Shown: in pieces, positions 1 to 12,917 of the stretch
Numbering within the stretch: position 1 is the first letter of the stretch
Layout: each line of letters starts with the position of its first letter
Source of the DNA: Hydractinia symbiolongicarpus
Taxonomy: Eukaryota; Cnidaria; Hydrozoa; Anthoathecata; Hydractiniidae
Direction: 5' to 3'
Assembly: GCF_029227915.1 (NCBI RefSeq)
Contig: NC_079875.1
Span: 3,098,001 to 3,162,000 of the forward strand
DNA: 64,000 nt
Notes under the pieces: generated by a model
What the model was told of the DNA's origin: nothing
The model's input: the letters and a program-made list of their open reading frames with translations, nothing else
The model's database searches: none
Made by a program: the position numbers and the translations under genes

Positions 1-3000
1 ATTCTTAAATGAAACGCTACCACAGCGACCAGTGTAATCGCTGAGTTCCAGCAATCAAGTCAAATTAAGAAAAATGTTATTTTTTGGAGTCCAATTGTGT
101 CATTTAGCTCATTTATAAAGTCAATGTGCAAAATCAGTTTAATTAAGTCCCACAGTCAATCTCTTCACTGTTAAAATCGATGCAAGCTAGTAATGTCAGA
201 AAAATATCGCTAAATACATGTTGGTACGAATATGTGACGCAACCGTTGTAGCTTAAACGGACTGATACCGTTAGAAATTCAATGAAATGTAGTTTATGTA
301 ACTGTGTCTTTTTCCCCAGCCCGCGCTAACGGCTAGGATTGGTCCCACAGTAAAAAATGACTTATTTATCTAAATTGTTAAATAAAGCGCTACCACAGCG
401 CCCAGTGTAATCGCTGAGATACAGCAATCATGTCAAATTAAGAAGAATGTTACTTTTTAGAGTCCAATAGTGTCATTTATCTCATTTATAAAGTCAAAGT
501 CCAAAATCAGTTCAATTAAGTCTAACAGTCAATGGTTTCACTGGTAAAAGCGATGCAACCTAGTAATATCATAAACATATCGCTAAGTACATAATGGCAC
601 CAATATGTGACGCAACCGTTGAAACTCAAATGGACTAATGCCGTTTGAAAGTCAATGAAATGTAGTTTTGAAAACTGTCTCCATTTTCTCAGCGTACACT
701 AACGGCTAGGATTGGTCCCACAGTAACAAATGACTTATTTATCTAAATATTTAAATGAAACGCTACCACAGAGCCAGGTGCAATCGCTGAGATACAGCAA
801 TCATGTCAAATTAAGAAGAATGCTATTTTTTAGAGTCCAATTGTGTCATTTATCTCATTTATAAAGTCAAAGTCCAAAATCAGTTCAATTAAGTCTCACA
901 GTCAATCGTTTCACTGCTAAAAGCGATGCAAGCTAGTAATGTGAGAAAACTATCGCTAAATCCATGTTGGTACGAATATGAGATGCAAGCGTTGTACCTG
1001 AAACAGACTGATACTGTTAGAAAGTCAATGAAATGTAGTTTTGGAAACTGTCTCTATTTTCTCAGCACGCGCTAACGGCTAGGATTGGTCCTACAGTAAC
1101 AAATGACTTATTTATCTAAATTTTTAAATGAAACTCTACCACAGCGCCCAGTGTAATCGCTGAGATACAGCAATCATGTCAAATTAAGACGAATGTTATT
1201 TTTTAGAGTCCAATTGTGTGATTTATCTCATTTATAAAGTCAAAGTCCAAAATCAGTTCAATTAAATCTCACAGTCGATCGTTTCACTGTTAAAAGCGGT
1301 GCAAGCTAGTAATGTCAGAAAAATATCTCTAAATACATGTTGGTACGAATATGTGACACAACCGTTGTGCCTGAACGGACTGATACCGTTAGAAAGTCAA
1401 TGAAATTTACTTTTGGAAACTGTCTCCTTTTTTACGGGGCGCTAACGGCTAGGATTGGTCCCACAGTAACAAATGACTTGTTTATCTAAGTTCTTAAATA
1501 AAGCGCTACCAGAGCGCCAAGTGTATTCGCTGAGTTCCAGCATTCAAGTCAAATTAAGAATAATGTTATTTCTTGGAGTCCAATTATGTCATTTATTACA
1601 TTTATAAGGTGAAAGTCCAAAATCAGTTCAACTAAGTCCCACAGTCAATCGTTTCTCTGATAAAAGCAATGCAACCTAGGAATATGAGGAAAAATATCGC
1701 TAAATACATGTTGGTACGAATATGTGACGCAACCGTTTTAACTCAAACGGACTGATACCGATAGAAATTTATGCAAATGTACTTTTTGAAATTGTCTCTA
1801 TTTCTTCAGCGCGCGCTAACGGCTAGGATTGGTCCCACAGTAAAAAATGACTTATTTATTTAAATTTTTAAATAAAGCGCTACCACAGCGCCCAGTGTAA
1901 TCGCTGAGTTCCAGCAATCAAGTCAACTTAAGAATAAAGTTATTTCTTAGAGTACACTTGCCTCATTTATCACATTCACAAGGTCAAAGTCCAAAATCAG
2001 TTTAATTAAGTCCCACAGTCAATGGTTTCACTGGTAAAGCGATGCAACCTAGTAATATCAGAACCATATCGCTAAACACATGTTGGTAGCAATATGTGAC
2101 GCAACCGTTGAAACTCAAGCGGACTGATACCGTTATAAAGTCATTGAAATGTAGTTTTGAAAACTGTCTCTATTATCTCAACGCGTACGCTAGCGGCTAG
2201 GATTGATGGGACAGTAAAAAATGACTTATTTAAATAAATTTTTAATTATAGTGCTCCCACAGCGCCCAATTTAACTGCTGAGTTCCAGCAATCAAGTCAA
2301 ATTAAGAAGAATTTTATTTTTTAGAGTCCAATTGTGTCATTTATCTCATTTATAAGGTCAATGTCAAAAATCAGTTCAATTAAGTCCCACAGTCAATCGT
2401 TTCACGGTTAAAAGCGTTGCAACCTAGTAATGTCAAAAAAATATCGCTAAATACATGTTGGTACGAATATGTGACGCAACCGTTGTTACTCAAACGGACT
2501 GATACCGTTAGAAAGTCCATGAAATATAGTTTTTAAATCTGTCTCTATTTCTTCAGCGCGCGCTAACGGCTAGGATTGATCCCACAGAAACAAATAACTT
2601 ACTTAACTAAAATTTTAAATGAAACGCTACCACAGTTCACAGTGTAACCGCTGAGTTCCAGCAATCATGTCAAATGAAGAAGAATGTTATTTCTTGGAGT
2701 ACACTTGCCTGATTTATCACATTCACAAGGTCAAAGTCCACAATCAGTTTAATTAAGTCCCACAGTAAATCGTTTCACTGGTAAAAGCGATGCAACCTAG
2801 TAATATCAGAAACATATCGCTAAATACATGTTGGTACGAGTATGTGACGCAACCGTTGTTACTCAAACGGACTGATACCGTTAGAAAGTCCATGAAATAT
2901 AGTTTTTAAATCTGTCTCTATTTCTTCAGCGCGCGCTAACGGCTAGGATTGATCCCACAGAAACAAATAACTTACTTATCTAAAATTTTAAATGAAACGC

Positions 3001-3312
3001 TACCACAGCACCCAGTGTAATCGCTGAGTTCTAGCAATCATGTCAAATTAAGAAGAATGTTATTTTTTGGAGTCCAATTGTGTCCTTTATCGCATTTATA
3101 AGGTCAAAGTCAAAAATCAGTACAATTAAGTTGCACAGTCAATCGTCTCACTGTTAAAAGCGATGCAAGCTAGTAATGTCAGAAAAATATCGCTAAATAC
3201 ATGTTGGTAGGAATATGAGACACAAAGGTTGTACCTGAAACGGACTGATACCGTTGGAAACTCAATGAAATGTAGTTTATGAAACTGTCTCTTTTTTTAA
3301 GCGCGCGCTAAC
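1..3312. repeat. Heterogeneous monomers of 370-374 bp
   Basis: Landmarks at 331, 704, 1,077, 1,447, 1,821, 2,195, 2,568, 2,941 and 3,313 are spaced 370-374 bp. Neighbouring monomers differ at many positions. The two at 2,568 and 2,941 are close copies in their flanking part (both carry GATCCCACAGAAACAAATAA), indicating one local duplication. No long higher-order period is evident in the first 2 kb. Confidence 0.8.
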
Positions 3313-6300
3313 GGCTAGGATTGCTCACACAGGAAGAAATGACTTATTTATCTAAATTCTTAAATGAAGTGCTATTATTTATCTAAATTCTTAATTATAG
3401 CGCTACCACAGCGCCCAATTTAATCGCTGAGTACCAGCAATCAAGTCAAATTAAGAAGAATTTTATTTCTTGGAGTCCAATTGTGTCATTTCTCTCATTT
3501 ATAAGGTCAATGTCCAAAATCAGTTCAATTAAGTCCCACAGTCAATCGTTTCACGGTTAAAAGCGTTGCAACCTAGTAATGTCAGAAAAATATCGTTAAA
3601 TACATGTTGGTACGAATATGTGACGCAACCGTTGTTACTCAAACGGACTGATACCGCTAGAAAGTCCATGAAATATAGTTTTTAAATCTGTCTCTATTTC
3701 TTCAGCGCGCGCTAACGGCTAGGATTGGTCCCACAGTAACAAATGACTTACTGATCTAAAATTTTAAATGAAACGCTACCACAGCACCCAGTGTAATAGC
3801 TGAGTTCTAGCAATCATGTCAAATTAAGAAGAATGTTATTTTTTGGAGTCCAATTTTGTCATTTGTCTCATTTATAAAGTCACACTCCAAAATCAGTACA
3901 ACTAAGTTTCAAAGTCAATCTTTTCACTGTTGAAAACGATGAAACCTAGTAATGTCAGAAAAATATCGCTAAAAACATGTTGGTACGAATATGTGACACA
4001 ACCGTTGTAACTCAACCGGACTGATACCGTTAGAAAGTCATTGAAATGTAGTTTTTGAAACTGTCTCTATTTCCTTAGCGCGCGCAAAGGCCTAGGATTG
4101 GTCCCACAGTAAGAAATGACTTATTTATTTAAATTCTTAAATGAAGTGCTACTATTTATCCAAATTTTTAATTATAGCGCTACCACAGCGCCCAATTTAA
4201 TCGCTGAGTTCCAGCAATCAAGTCAAATTAAGAAGAATTTTATTTCTTGAAGTCCAATTGTGTCATTTATCTCATTTATAAGGTCAATGTCCAAAATCAG
4301 TTTAATTAAGTCCCACAGTCAATGGTTTCACTGGTAAAGCGATGCAACCTAGTAATGTCAGAACCATATCGCTAAACACATGTTGGTAGCAATATGTGAC
4401 GCAACCGTTGAAACTCAAGCGGACTGATACCGTTATAAAGTCATTGAAATGTAGTTTTGCCAACTGTCTCTATTATCTCAACGCGTACGCTAGCGGCTAG
4501 GATTGATGGGACAGTAAAAAATGACTTATTTAAATAAATTTTTAATTATAGTGCTCCCACAGCGCCCAATTTAACTGCTGAGTTCCAGCAATAAAGTCAA
4601 ATTAAGAAGAATTTTATTTTTTAGAGTCCAATTGTGTCATTTATCTTATTCACAAGGTCAAAGTCCACAATCAGTTTAATTAAGTCCCACAGTAAATCGT
4701 TTCACTGGTAAAAGCGATGCAACCTAGTAATATCAGAAACATATCGCTAAATACATGTTGGTACGAGTATGTGACGCAACCGTTGTTACTCAAACGGACT
4801 GATACCGTTAGAAAGTCCATGAAATATAGTTTTTAAATCTGTCTCTATTTCTTCAGCGCGCGCTAACGGCTAGGATTGATCCCACAGAAACAAATAACTT
4901 ACTTATCTAAAATTTTAAATGAAACGCTACCACAGCACCCAGTGTAATCGCTGAGTTCTAGCAATCATGTCAAATTAAGAAGAATGTTATTTTTTGGAGT
5001 CCAATTGTGTCCTTTATCGCATTTATAAGGTCAAAGTCAAAAATCAGTACAATTAAGTTGCACAGTTAATCGTCTCACTGTTAAAAGCGATGCAAGCTAG
5101 TAATGTCAGAAAAATATCGCTAAATACATGTTGGTAGGAATATGAGACACAAAGGTTGTATCTGAAACGGACTGATACCGTTGGAAACTCAATGAAATGT
5201 AGTTTATGAAACTGTCTCTTTTTTTAAGCGCGCGCTAACGGCTAGGATTGCTCACACAGGAAGAAATGACTTATTTATCTAAATTCTTAAATGAAGTGCT
5301 ATTATTTATCTAAATTCTTAATTATAGCGCTACCACAGCGCCCAATTTAATCGCTGAGTACCAGCAATCAAGTCAAATTAAGAAGAATTTTATTTCTTGG
5401 AGTCCAATTTTGTCATTTCTCTCATTTCTAAGGTCAATGTCCAAAATCAGTTCAATTAAGTCCCACAGTCAATCGTTTCACGGTTAAAAGCGTTGCAACC
5501 TAGTAATGTCAAAACAATATGGCTAAATACATGTTGGTACGAATATGTGACGCAACCGTTGTTACTCAAACGGACTGATACTGTTAGAAAGTCCATGAAA
5601 TATAGTTTTTAAATCTGTCTCTATTTCTTCAGCGCGCGCTAACGGCTAGGATTGGTCCCACAGTAACAAATGACTTACTTATCTAAAATTTTAAATGAAA
5701 CGCTACCACAGCACCCAGTGTAATTGCTGAGTTTTAGCAATCATGTCAAATTAAGAAGAAGAATATTTTTTGGAGTCCAATTTTGTCATTTGTCTTCTTT
5801 ATAAAGTCACACTCCAAAATCAGTTCAACTAAGTCTCACAGTCAATCTTTTCACTGTTGAAAACGATGAAAGCTAGTAATGTCAGAAAAATATCGCTAAA
5901 ACATGTTGGTACGAATATGTGACACAACCGTTGTAACTTAACCGGACTGAGACCGTTAGAAAGTCATTGAAATGTAGTTTTTGAAACTGTCTCTATTTCC
6001 TTAGCGCGCGCAAAGGCCTAGGATTGGTCCCACAGTAAGAAATGACTTATTTATCTAAATTCTTAAATGAAGTGCTACTATTTATCCAAATTTTTAATTA
6101 TAGCGCTACCACAGCGCCCAATTTAATCGCTGAGTTCTAGCAATCAAGTCAAATTAAGAAGAATTTTATTTCTTGAAGTCCAATTGTGTCATTTATCTCA
6201 TTTATAAGGTCAATGTCCAAAATCACTTTAATTAAGTCCCACAGTCAATCGTTTCACTGTTAAAAGCGAAGCAAGCTAGTAACATCAGAAAAATATCGCT

Positions 6301-6419
6301 AAATACATGTTGGGACGAATATGTGACGCAACCGTTGAAACTCAAACGGACCGATACCGTTAGAAAGTCAATGAAATGTAGTTTACGAAACCATCTCTAT
6401 TTCCTCAGCGCGCGCAAAC
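2195..6419. repeat. ~2.3-kb tandem duplication; second copy lacks one monomer
   Basis: The unusual monomer with GATTGATGGGACAG and TAGTGCTCCCACAG at 2,195 recurs at 4,495, 2,300 bp later. The order of monomer types after it is repeated: 2,941, 3,313, 3,717 and 4,090 correspond to 4,868, 5,240, 5,644 and 6,016, each 1,927 bp apart. The offset changes from 2,300 to 1,927 because the monomer at 2,568 has no partner in the second copy. The copies are therefore six and five monomers long. The pattern fits unequal exchange followed by loss of one unit. Confidence 0.75.
2555..2564. repeat. Palindromic alternating CG tract AGCGCGCGCT (example copy)
   Basis: A perfect 10-bp palindrome of alternating purine and pyrimidine lies about 13 bp before the landmark in many monomers of the first 17 kb. 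In later monomers it is replaced by variants such as GCGCAC, GCGTGC, GCTCGC or GCGCGT. It is the most G+C-rich point of the A+T-rich monomer and carries several CpG sites. The variants sort by monomer subtype and help to recognise higher-order units. Confidence 0.55.
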
Positions 6420-7555
6420 GTCTAGGATTGGTCCCACAGTAAAAAATGACTTAATTATCTAAATTTTTGAATGAAACGCTACCACAGAGCCCAGTGTAAT
6501 TGCTGAGTTCCAGCATTCAAGTCAATTTAAGAAGAATGTTATTTCTTGGAGTCTAATTGTGTCATTTATCTCATTTATTAGGTCAATGTCCAAAATCAGT
6601 TCAATTAAGTCCCACAGTCAATCGTTTCACGGTTAAAAGCGTTGCAACCTAGTAATGTCAAAAAAATATGGCTAAATACATGTTGGTACGAATATGTGAC
6701 GCAACCGTTGTTACTCAAACGGACTGATACTGTTAGAAAGTCCATCAAATATAGTTTTTAAATCTGTCTCTATTTCTTCAGCGCGCGCTAACGGCTAGGA
6801 TTGGTCCCACAGTAACAAATGACTTACTTATCTAAAATTTTAAATGAAACGCTACCACAGCACCCAGTGTAATTGCTGAGTTTTAGCAATCATGTCAAAT
6901 TAAGAAGAAGAATATTTTTTGGAGTCCAATTTTGTCATTTGTCTCCTTTATAAAGTCAAACTCCAAAATCAGTTCAACTAAGTCTCACAGTCAATCTTTT
7001 CACTGTTGAAAACGATGAAAGCTAGTAATGTCAGAAAAATATCGCTAGAAACATGTTGGTACGAATATGTGACACAACCGTTGTAGCTCAACCGGACTGA
7101 TACCGTTAGAAAGTCATTAAAATGTAGTTTTTGAAACTGTCTCTATTTCCTCAGCGCGCGCAAACATCTAGGATTGGTCCCACAGTAAAAAATGACTTAA
7201 TTATCTAAATTTTTGAATGAAACGCTACCACAGATCCCAGTGTAATCGCTGAGTTCCAGCATTCAAGTCAATTAAAGAAGAATGTTATTTCTTAGAGTCC
7301 AATTGTGTCATTTATCTCATTTATTAGGTCAATGTCCAAAATCAGTTCAATTAAGTCCCACAGTCAATCGTTTCACGGTTAAAAGCGTTGCAACCTAGTA
7401 ATGTCAAAAAAATATCGCTAAATACATGTTGGTACGAATATGTGACGCAACCGTTGTTACTCAAACGGACTGATACCGTTAGAAAGTCCATGAAATATAG
7501 TTTTTAAATCTGTCTCTATTTCTTCAGCGCGCGCTAACGGCTGGGATTGGTCCCA
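6420..7555. repeat. 746-bp dimer duplication
   Basis: The monomer pair at 6,420 and 6,794 is followed by a similar pair at 7,166 and 7,539. The first members share a CAAACGTCTAGG or CAAACATCTAGG landmark and ACTTAATTATCTAAATTTTTG. The second repeat fades shortly after 7,555. The monomer at 6,794 also closely matches the one at 5,644 (shared GTAATTGCTGAGTTTTAGCA), 1,150 bp upstream, so several exchange events overlap here. Confidence 0.6.
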
Positions 7556-8072
7556 CAGTAAAAAATGACTTATTCATCTAAATTTTTAAAAAAATGCGCT
7601 ACCACAGAGCCCAGTGTAATCGCTAAGTTCCAGCATTCAAGTCAATTTAAGAAGAATGTTATTTCTTGGAGTACAATAGCTCATTTATCACATCCATAAG
7701 GTCAACGTCCAGAATCAGTTCAATTAAGTCCCACAGTCAATCGTCTCACTGTTAAAAGCGATGCAAGCTAGTAATGTCGGAAAAATATCGCTAAATACAT
7801 GTTTGTAGGAATATGAGACGCAAAGGTTGTACCTGAAACGGACTGATACCGTTAGAAACTCAATGAAATGCGGTATCATTTGAATTAAGCCCCACAGTCA
7901 ATCGTTTCACTGTTAAAAGCGATGCAACCTAGTAATATCAGAAAAATATCGCTAAATACATGTCGGTAGGAATGTTTTACTCAACCGTTGCAACTCAAAC
8001 AGACTGATACCGTTAGAAAGTCAATGAAAGGTAGTTTTTGAAACTGTCTCTATTTCTTCAGCGCGCACTAAC
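7539..8072. repeat. 534-bp chimeric unit, one monomer plus a partial monomer
   Basis: The spacing between landmarks at 7,539 and 8,073 is 534 bp. Near 7,870 the sequence leaves the normal AATGAAATG context, shows about 12 bases (CGGTATCATTTG) that fit neither side well, and resumes at AATTAAGCCCCACAGTC. That point lies about 190 bp earlier in the monomer. The region around the second GTCCCACAGT box and the CATGTTGGTACGAA block is therefore present twice. This is the clearest non-register junction in the first 12 kb. Confidence 0.75.
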
Positions 8073-8476
8073 GTCTAGGATTGGTCCCACAGTAAGAAAT
8101 GACTTATTTATCTAAATTCTTAAATGAAGTGCTACTATTTATCTAAATTTTTAATTATAGCGCTACCACTGCGCCCAATTTAATCGCTGAGTTCCAACAA
8201 TCAAGTCAAATTAAGAAGAATTTTATTTCTTGAAGTCCAATTGTGTCATTCATCTCATTTATCAGGTCAATGTCCAAAATCAGTTCAATTAAGTCCCGCA
8301 GTCAATCGTCTCACGGTTAAAAGCGTTGCAACCTAGTAATGTCAGAAAAATATCGCTAAATACATGTTGGTACGAATATGTGACGCAACCGTTGCTACTC
8401 AAACGGACTGATCCCGCTAGAAAGTCCATGAAACATAGTTTTTAAATCTGTCTCTATTTCTTCAGCGCGCGCTAAC

Positions 8477-9966
8477 GGCTAGGATTGGTCCCACAGTAAC
8501 AAATAACTTACTTATCTAAAATTTTAAATGAAACGCTACCACAGCACCCAGTGTAATCGCTGAGTTCTAGAAATCATGTCAAATTAAGAAGAATGTTATT
8601 TTTTAGAGTCCAATTTTGTCATTTATCTCATTTATAAAGTCAAACTCCAAAAACAGTTCAACTAAGTCTCACAGTCAATCTTTTCACTGTTAAAAGGGAT
8701 GCAAGCTAGTAATGTCAGAAAAATATCGCTAAATAAATGTTGGTACGGACATGTGACGAAACCGTTGCAACTCAAACGGACTGATACCGTTAGAAAGTCA
8801 TTGAAAGATAGTTTTTGAAACTGTCTCTATTTCCTCAGCGCGCGCTAACGGCTAGGATTGGTGCAACAGTACAATTTGACTTAATTATCTAAATCTTTAA
8901 ACAAAGCGCTGCCACAGTGCCCTGTGTAACTGCTGAGGTCAAGCAATCATGTCAAATTAAGAAGAATGTTATATCTTGGAGTCCAATTGGCTCATTTATT
9001 ACATTTATAAGGTCAAAGACCAGAATCCTTTCATTATGTCCCACAGTCAATCGTTTCACTGTTAAAAGCAATGTAACCTAGTAATATCAGAAACATATCG
9101 CTGAATTCATGTTTGTACGAATATGTGACGCAACCGTTGCAACTCAACCGGACTGATACCGTTAGAAAGTCCATGAAATACAGTTTTTAAATCTGTCTCT
9201 ATTTCTTCAGAGCGCGCTAACGGCTAGGATTGGTCCCACAGTAACAAGTAACTTACTTATCTAAAATTTTAAATGAACCGCTACCACAGCACCTAGTGTA
9301 ATCGCTGAGTTCCAGCAATCAAGTCAAGTTAAGAAGAATTTTATTTCTTGGAATCCAATTGTGTCATTTATCTCATTTATAAGGTTAATGTCCAAAATCA
9401 GTTCAGTTAAGTCCCACAGTCAATCTTTTCACGGTTAAAAGCGTTGCAACGTTGTAATGTCAGAAAAGTATCGCTAAATAAATGTTGGCACGGACATGTG
9501 ACGAAACCGTTGTTACTAAAACGGACTGATACCGTTAGAAAGTCCATGAAATATAGTTTTTAAATCTGTCTCTATATCTTCAGCGCGCGCTAACGGCTAG
9601 GACTGGTGCCACAGTACAAGTTGACTTAATTATCTAAATCTTTAAACAAAGCGCTGCCACAGCGCCCTGTGTAACTGCTGAGGTCAAGCGACCATGTCAA
9701 ATTAAGAAGAATATTATTTCTTGGAGTCCAATTGGCTCATTTATCACATTTATAAGGTCAAAGTCCAGAATCCTTTCAATATATCCCACAGTCAATCGTT
9801 TCACTGTTAAAAGCAATGTAACCTAGTAATATCAGAAACATATCGCTGAATGCATGTTGGTACGAATATGTGACGCAACCGTTGCAACTCAAACGGACTG
9901 ATACCGTTAGAAAGTCATTGAAAGATACTTTTTGAAACTGTCTCTATTTCTTTAGCGTGCGCTAAC
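8477..9966. repeat. 745-bp dimers, two copies
   Basis: The monomer types at 8,477 and 8,850 are repeated at 9,222 and 9,595. The first of each pair carries AACAAATAACTTACTTATC or AACAAGTAACTTACTTATC. The second carries AGCGCTGCCACAG and TGCTGAGGTCAAGC. The AGGTCAAGC subtype also appears at 9,967, 12,918, 13,695, 14,472, 15,993, 17,174, 19,640, 20,012, 20,786 and 22,522, so it was spread by later duplications. Confidence 0.65.
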
Positions 9967-11342
9967 CGCTATGATTTGTCCCACAGTACAAATTGACTTA
10001 ATTATCTAAATCTTTAAACAAAGCGCTGCCACAGCGCCCTGTGTAACTGCTGAGGTCAAGCAATCATGTCAAATTAAAAAGAATGTTATTTCTTGGAGTC
10101 CAATTGTGTCATTTATCACATTCATAAGATCAAAGACCAAAATCTTTTCAATTAAGTCCCACAGTCAATCGTTTCACTGTTAAAAGCGATGCAACCTAGT
10201 ATTATCAGAAACATTTTGCTGAGTACATGTTGGTACGAAAATGTGCGAACCGTTGCAACTCAAACGGACTGATACCGTTAGAAAGTCATTGAAATGTAGT
10301 TTATGAAACTGTTTCTATTCCCTCAGCGCGCGCTAACGGCTAGGATTGGTACCACAGTAAGAAATGACTTATTTATCTAAATTCTTAAATGAAGTGCTAC
10401 TATTTATCTAAATTTTTAATTATAGCGCTACCACTGCGCCCAATTTAATCGTTGAGTTCCAGCAATCAAGTCAAATTAAGAAGAATTTTATTTCTTGGAG
10501 TCCAATTGGCTCATTTATCACATTGATAAGGTCAAACTTCAAAATCCTGTCAAATAAGTCCCGCAGTCAATCGTTACACTGTTAAAAGCAATGCAACCTA
10601 GTAATATCAGAAACATATCGCTGAATACCTGTTGGGACGAATATGTGACGCAACCGTTGTTACTCAAACGGACTGATACCGTTAGAAAGTCCATGAAATA
10701 TAGTTTTTAAATCTGTCTCTATTTCTTCAGCGCGCGCTAACGGCTAGGATTGGTCCCACAGTAACAAATAACTTACTTATCTAAAATTTTAAATGAAGCG
10801 CTACCACAGCACCCAGTGTAATCGCTGAGTTCCAGCAATCATGTCAAATTAAGAAGAATGTTATTTCTTGGAGTCCAATTGGATCATTTATCACATTTAT
10901 AAGGTCAAAGTCCAGAATCCTTTCAATATATCCCACAGTCCATCGTTTCACTGTTAAAAGCAATGTAACCTAGTAATATCAGAAACATATCGCTGAATGC
11001 ATGTTGGTATGGATATGTGACGCAATCGTTGCTACTCAAACGGACTGATACCGTTAGAAAGTCATTGAAATATAGTTTTTAAATCTGTCTCCATTTCCCC
11101 AGCGCGCGCTAACGGCTAGGATTGGTCCCACAGTAAGAAATGACTAATTTATCTAAGTTTTAAATGAAACTCTACCACAGCGGCCAGTGTAATCGCTGAG
11201 TTCCAGCAATCAAGTCAAATTAAAAAGAATGTTATTTTTTGGTGTCCAATTGTGTCCTTTATCTCAATTATAAAGTCAATGTGCAAAATCAGTTCAATTA
11301 AGTCCCACAGTCAATCTTTTCACTGTTAAAAGCGATGCAAGC

Positions 11343-12767
11343 TAGTAATGTCAGAAAAATATCGCTAAATACATGTTGGTACGAATATGTGACGCAACAG
11401 TTGTAGCTTAAACGGACTGATACCGTCAGAGAATTCCATTAAATGTAATTTATGTATCTGTTTCTTTTTCCCCAGCGCGCTAACGGCTAGGATTGGTCCG
11501 ACAGTAAAAAATGACTTTTTTATCGAAATTTTTAAATAATGCGCTACCACAGTTCCCCGTGTAATCGCTGAAATCCAGCACTCAAGTCAAGTTAAGAATA
11601 AAGTTATTTCTTGGAGTATACTTGCCTCATTTATCACATTCACAAGGTCAAAGTCAAAAATCAGTTCAATTAAGTCCCACAGTCAATCGTTTCACTGGTA
11701 AAAGCGATGCAACCTAGTAATATCAGAATAATATCGCTAAATAAATGTTGGTACCAATATGTGACGGAACCGTTGAAACTCAAACGGACCGATATCGTTA
11801 GAAAGTCAATGAAATGTAGTTTTGGAAACTGTCTCTACTTCCTCAGCGCGCGCTAACGGCTAGGATTGGTCCAACACTAAAAAATGACTTATTTATCTAA
11901 ATTTTTAAATAAAGCGCTACCACAGTTCACAGTGTAATCGCTGAGTTCCAGCACTCAAGTCAAGTTATGAATAAAGTTATTTCTTGGAGCACACTTGCCT
12001 CATTTATCACATTCACAAGGTCAATGTCCAAAATCACTTCAATTAATTCCCACAGTCAATCGTTTCACGGTTAAAAGCGTTGCAACCTAGTAATGTCAGA
12101 AAAATATCGCTAAATACATGTTGGTACGAATATGTGACGCAACAGTTGTAGCTTAAACGGACTGATACCGTCAGAGAATTCCATTAAATGTAATTTATGT
12201 ATCTGTTTCTTTTTCCCCAGCGCGCTAACGGCTAGGATTGGTCCGACAGTAAAAAATGACTTTTTTATCGAAATTTTTAAATAAAGCGCTACCACAGTTC
12301 CCCGTGTAATCGCTGAAATCCAGCACTCAAGTCAAGTTAAGAATAAAGTTATTTCTTGGAGTATACTTGCCTCATTTATCACATTCACAAGGTCAAAGTC
12401 AAAAATCAGTTCAATTAAGTCCCACAGTCAATCGTTTCACTGGTAAAAGCGATGCAACCTAGTAATATCAGAATAATATCGCTAAATAAATGTTGGTACC
12501 AATATGTGACGGAACCGTTGAAACTCAAACGGACCGATATCGTTAGAAAGTCAATGAAATGTAGTTTTGGAAACTGTCTCTACTTCCTCAGCGCGCGCTA
12601 ACGGCTAGGATTGGTCCAACACTAAAAAATGACTTATTTATCTAAATTTTTAAATAAAGCGCTACCACAGTTCACAGTTTAATCGCTGAGTTCCAGCACT
12701 CAAGTCAAGTTATGAATAAAGTTATTTCTTGGAGCACACTTGCCTCATTTATCACATTCACAAGGTC
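11343..12767. repeat. 745-bp tandem duplication, nearly identical
   Basis: The segment from about 11,343 to 12,022 is repeated from about 12,088 to 12,767. Shared rare features include GCAACAGTTGTAGC, CCGTCAGAGAATTCCATT, TTTTTTATCGAAATTTTT and TTGGAGTATACTTGCC. The offset stays at 745 bp (two monomers). I noticed only a handful of differences. Two chance 61-residue minus-strand open frames, almost identical to each other, are a by-product of this duplication. Confidence 0.85.
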
Positions 12768-12917
12768 AAAGTCCAAAATCAGTTCAATTAAATCCCACAG
12801 TCAATCGTTTAACTGGTAAAAGCGATGCAACCTAGTAATGTCAGAAACATATCGCTAAATGCATGTAGTTGAAATATAGTGTTTAAATCTGTCTCTATTT
12901 CTTCAACGCGCGCTAAC
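12603..12917. repeat. 315-bp monomer with a ~58-bp internal deletion
   Basis: At about 12,865 the text passes from GCTAAATGCATGTAG directly to TTGAAATATAGTG. The usual stretch between CATGTTGGTACGAA and AATGAAATATAG, which holds the CCGTT/AACGG dyads, is missing. The rest of the monomer is intact and the next landmark at 12,918 is in register. Confidence 0.75.

Noticed and set aside
11365-12295. Two nearly identical 61-residue minus-strand open frames 745 bp apart
   Set aside because: They fall in the same phase of two duplicated satellite monomers. They are not conserved as frames in other monomers and show no domain or ribosome-site context, so the similarity comes from the DNA repeat.
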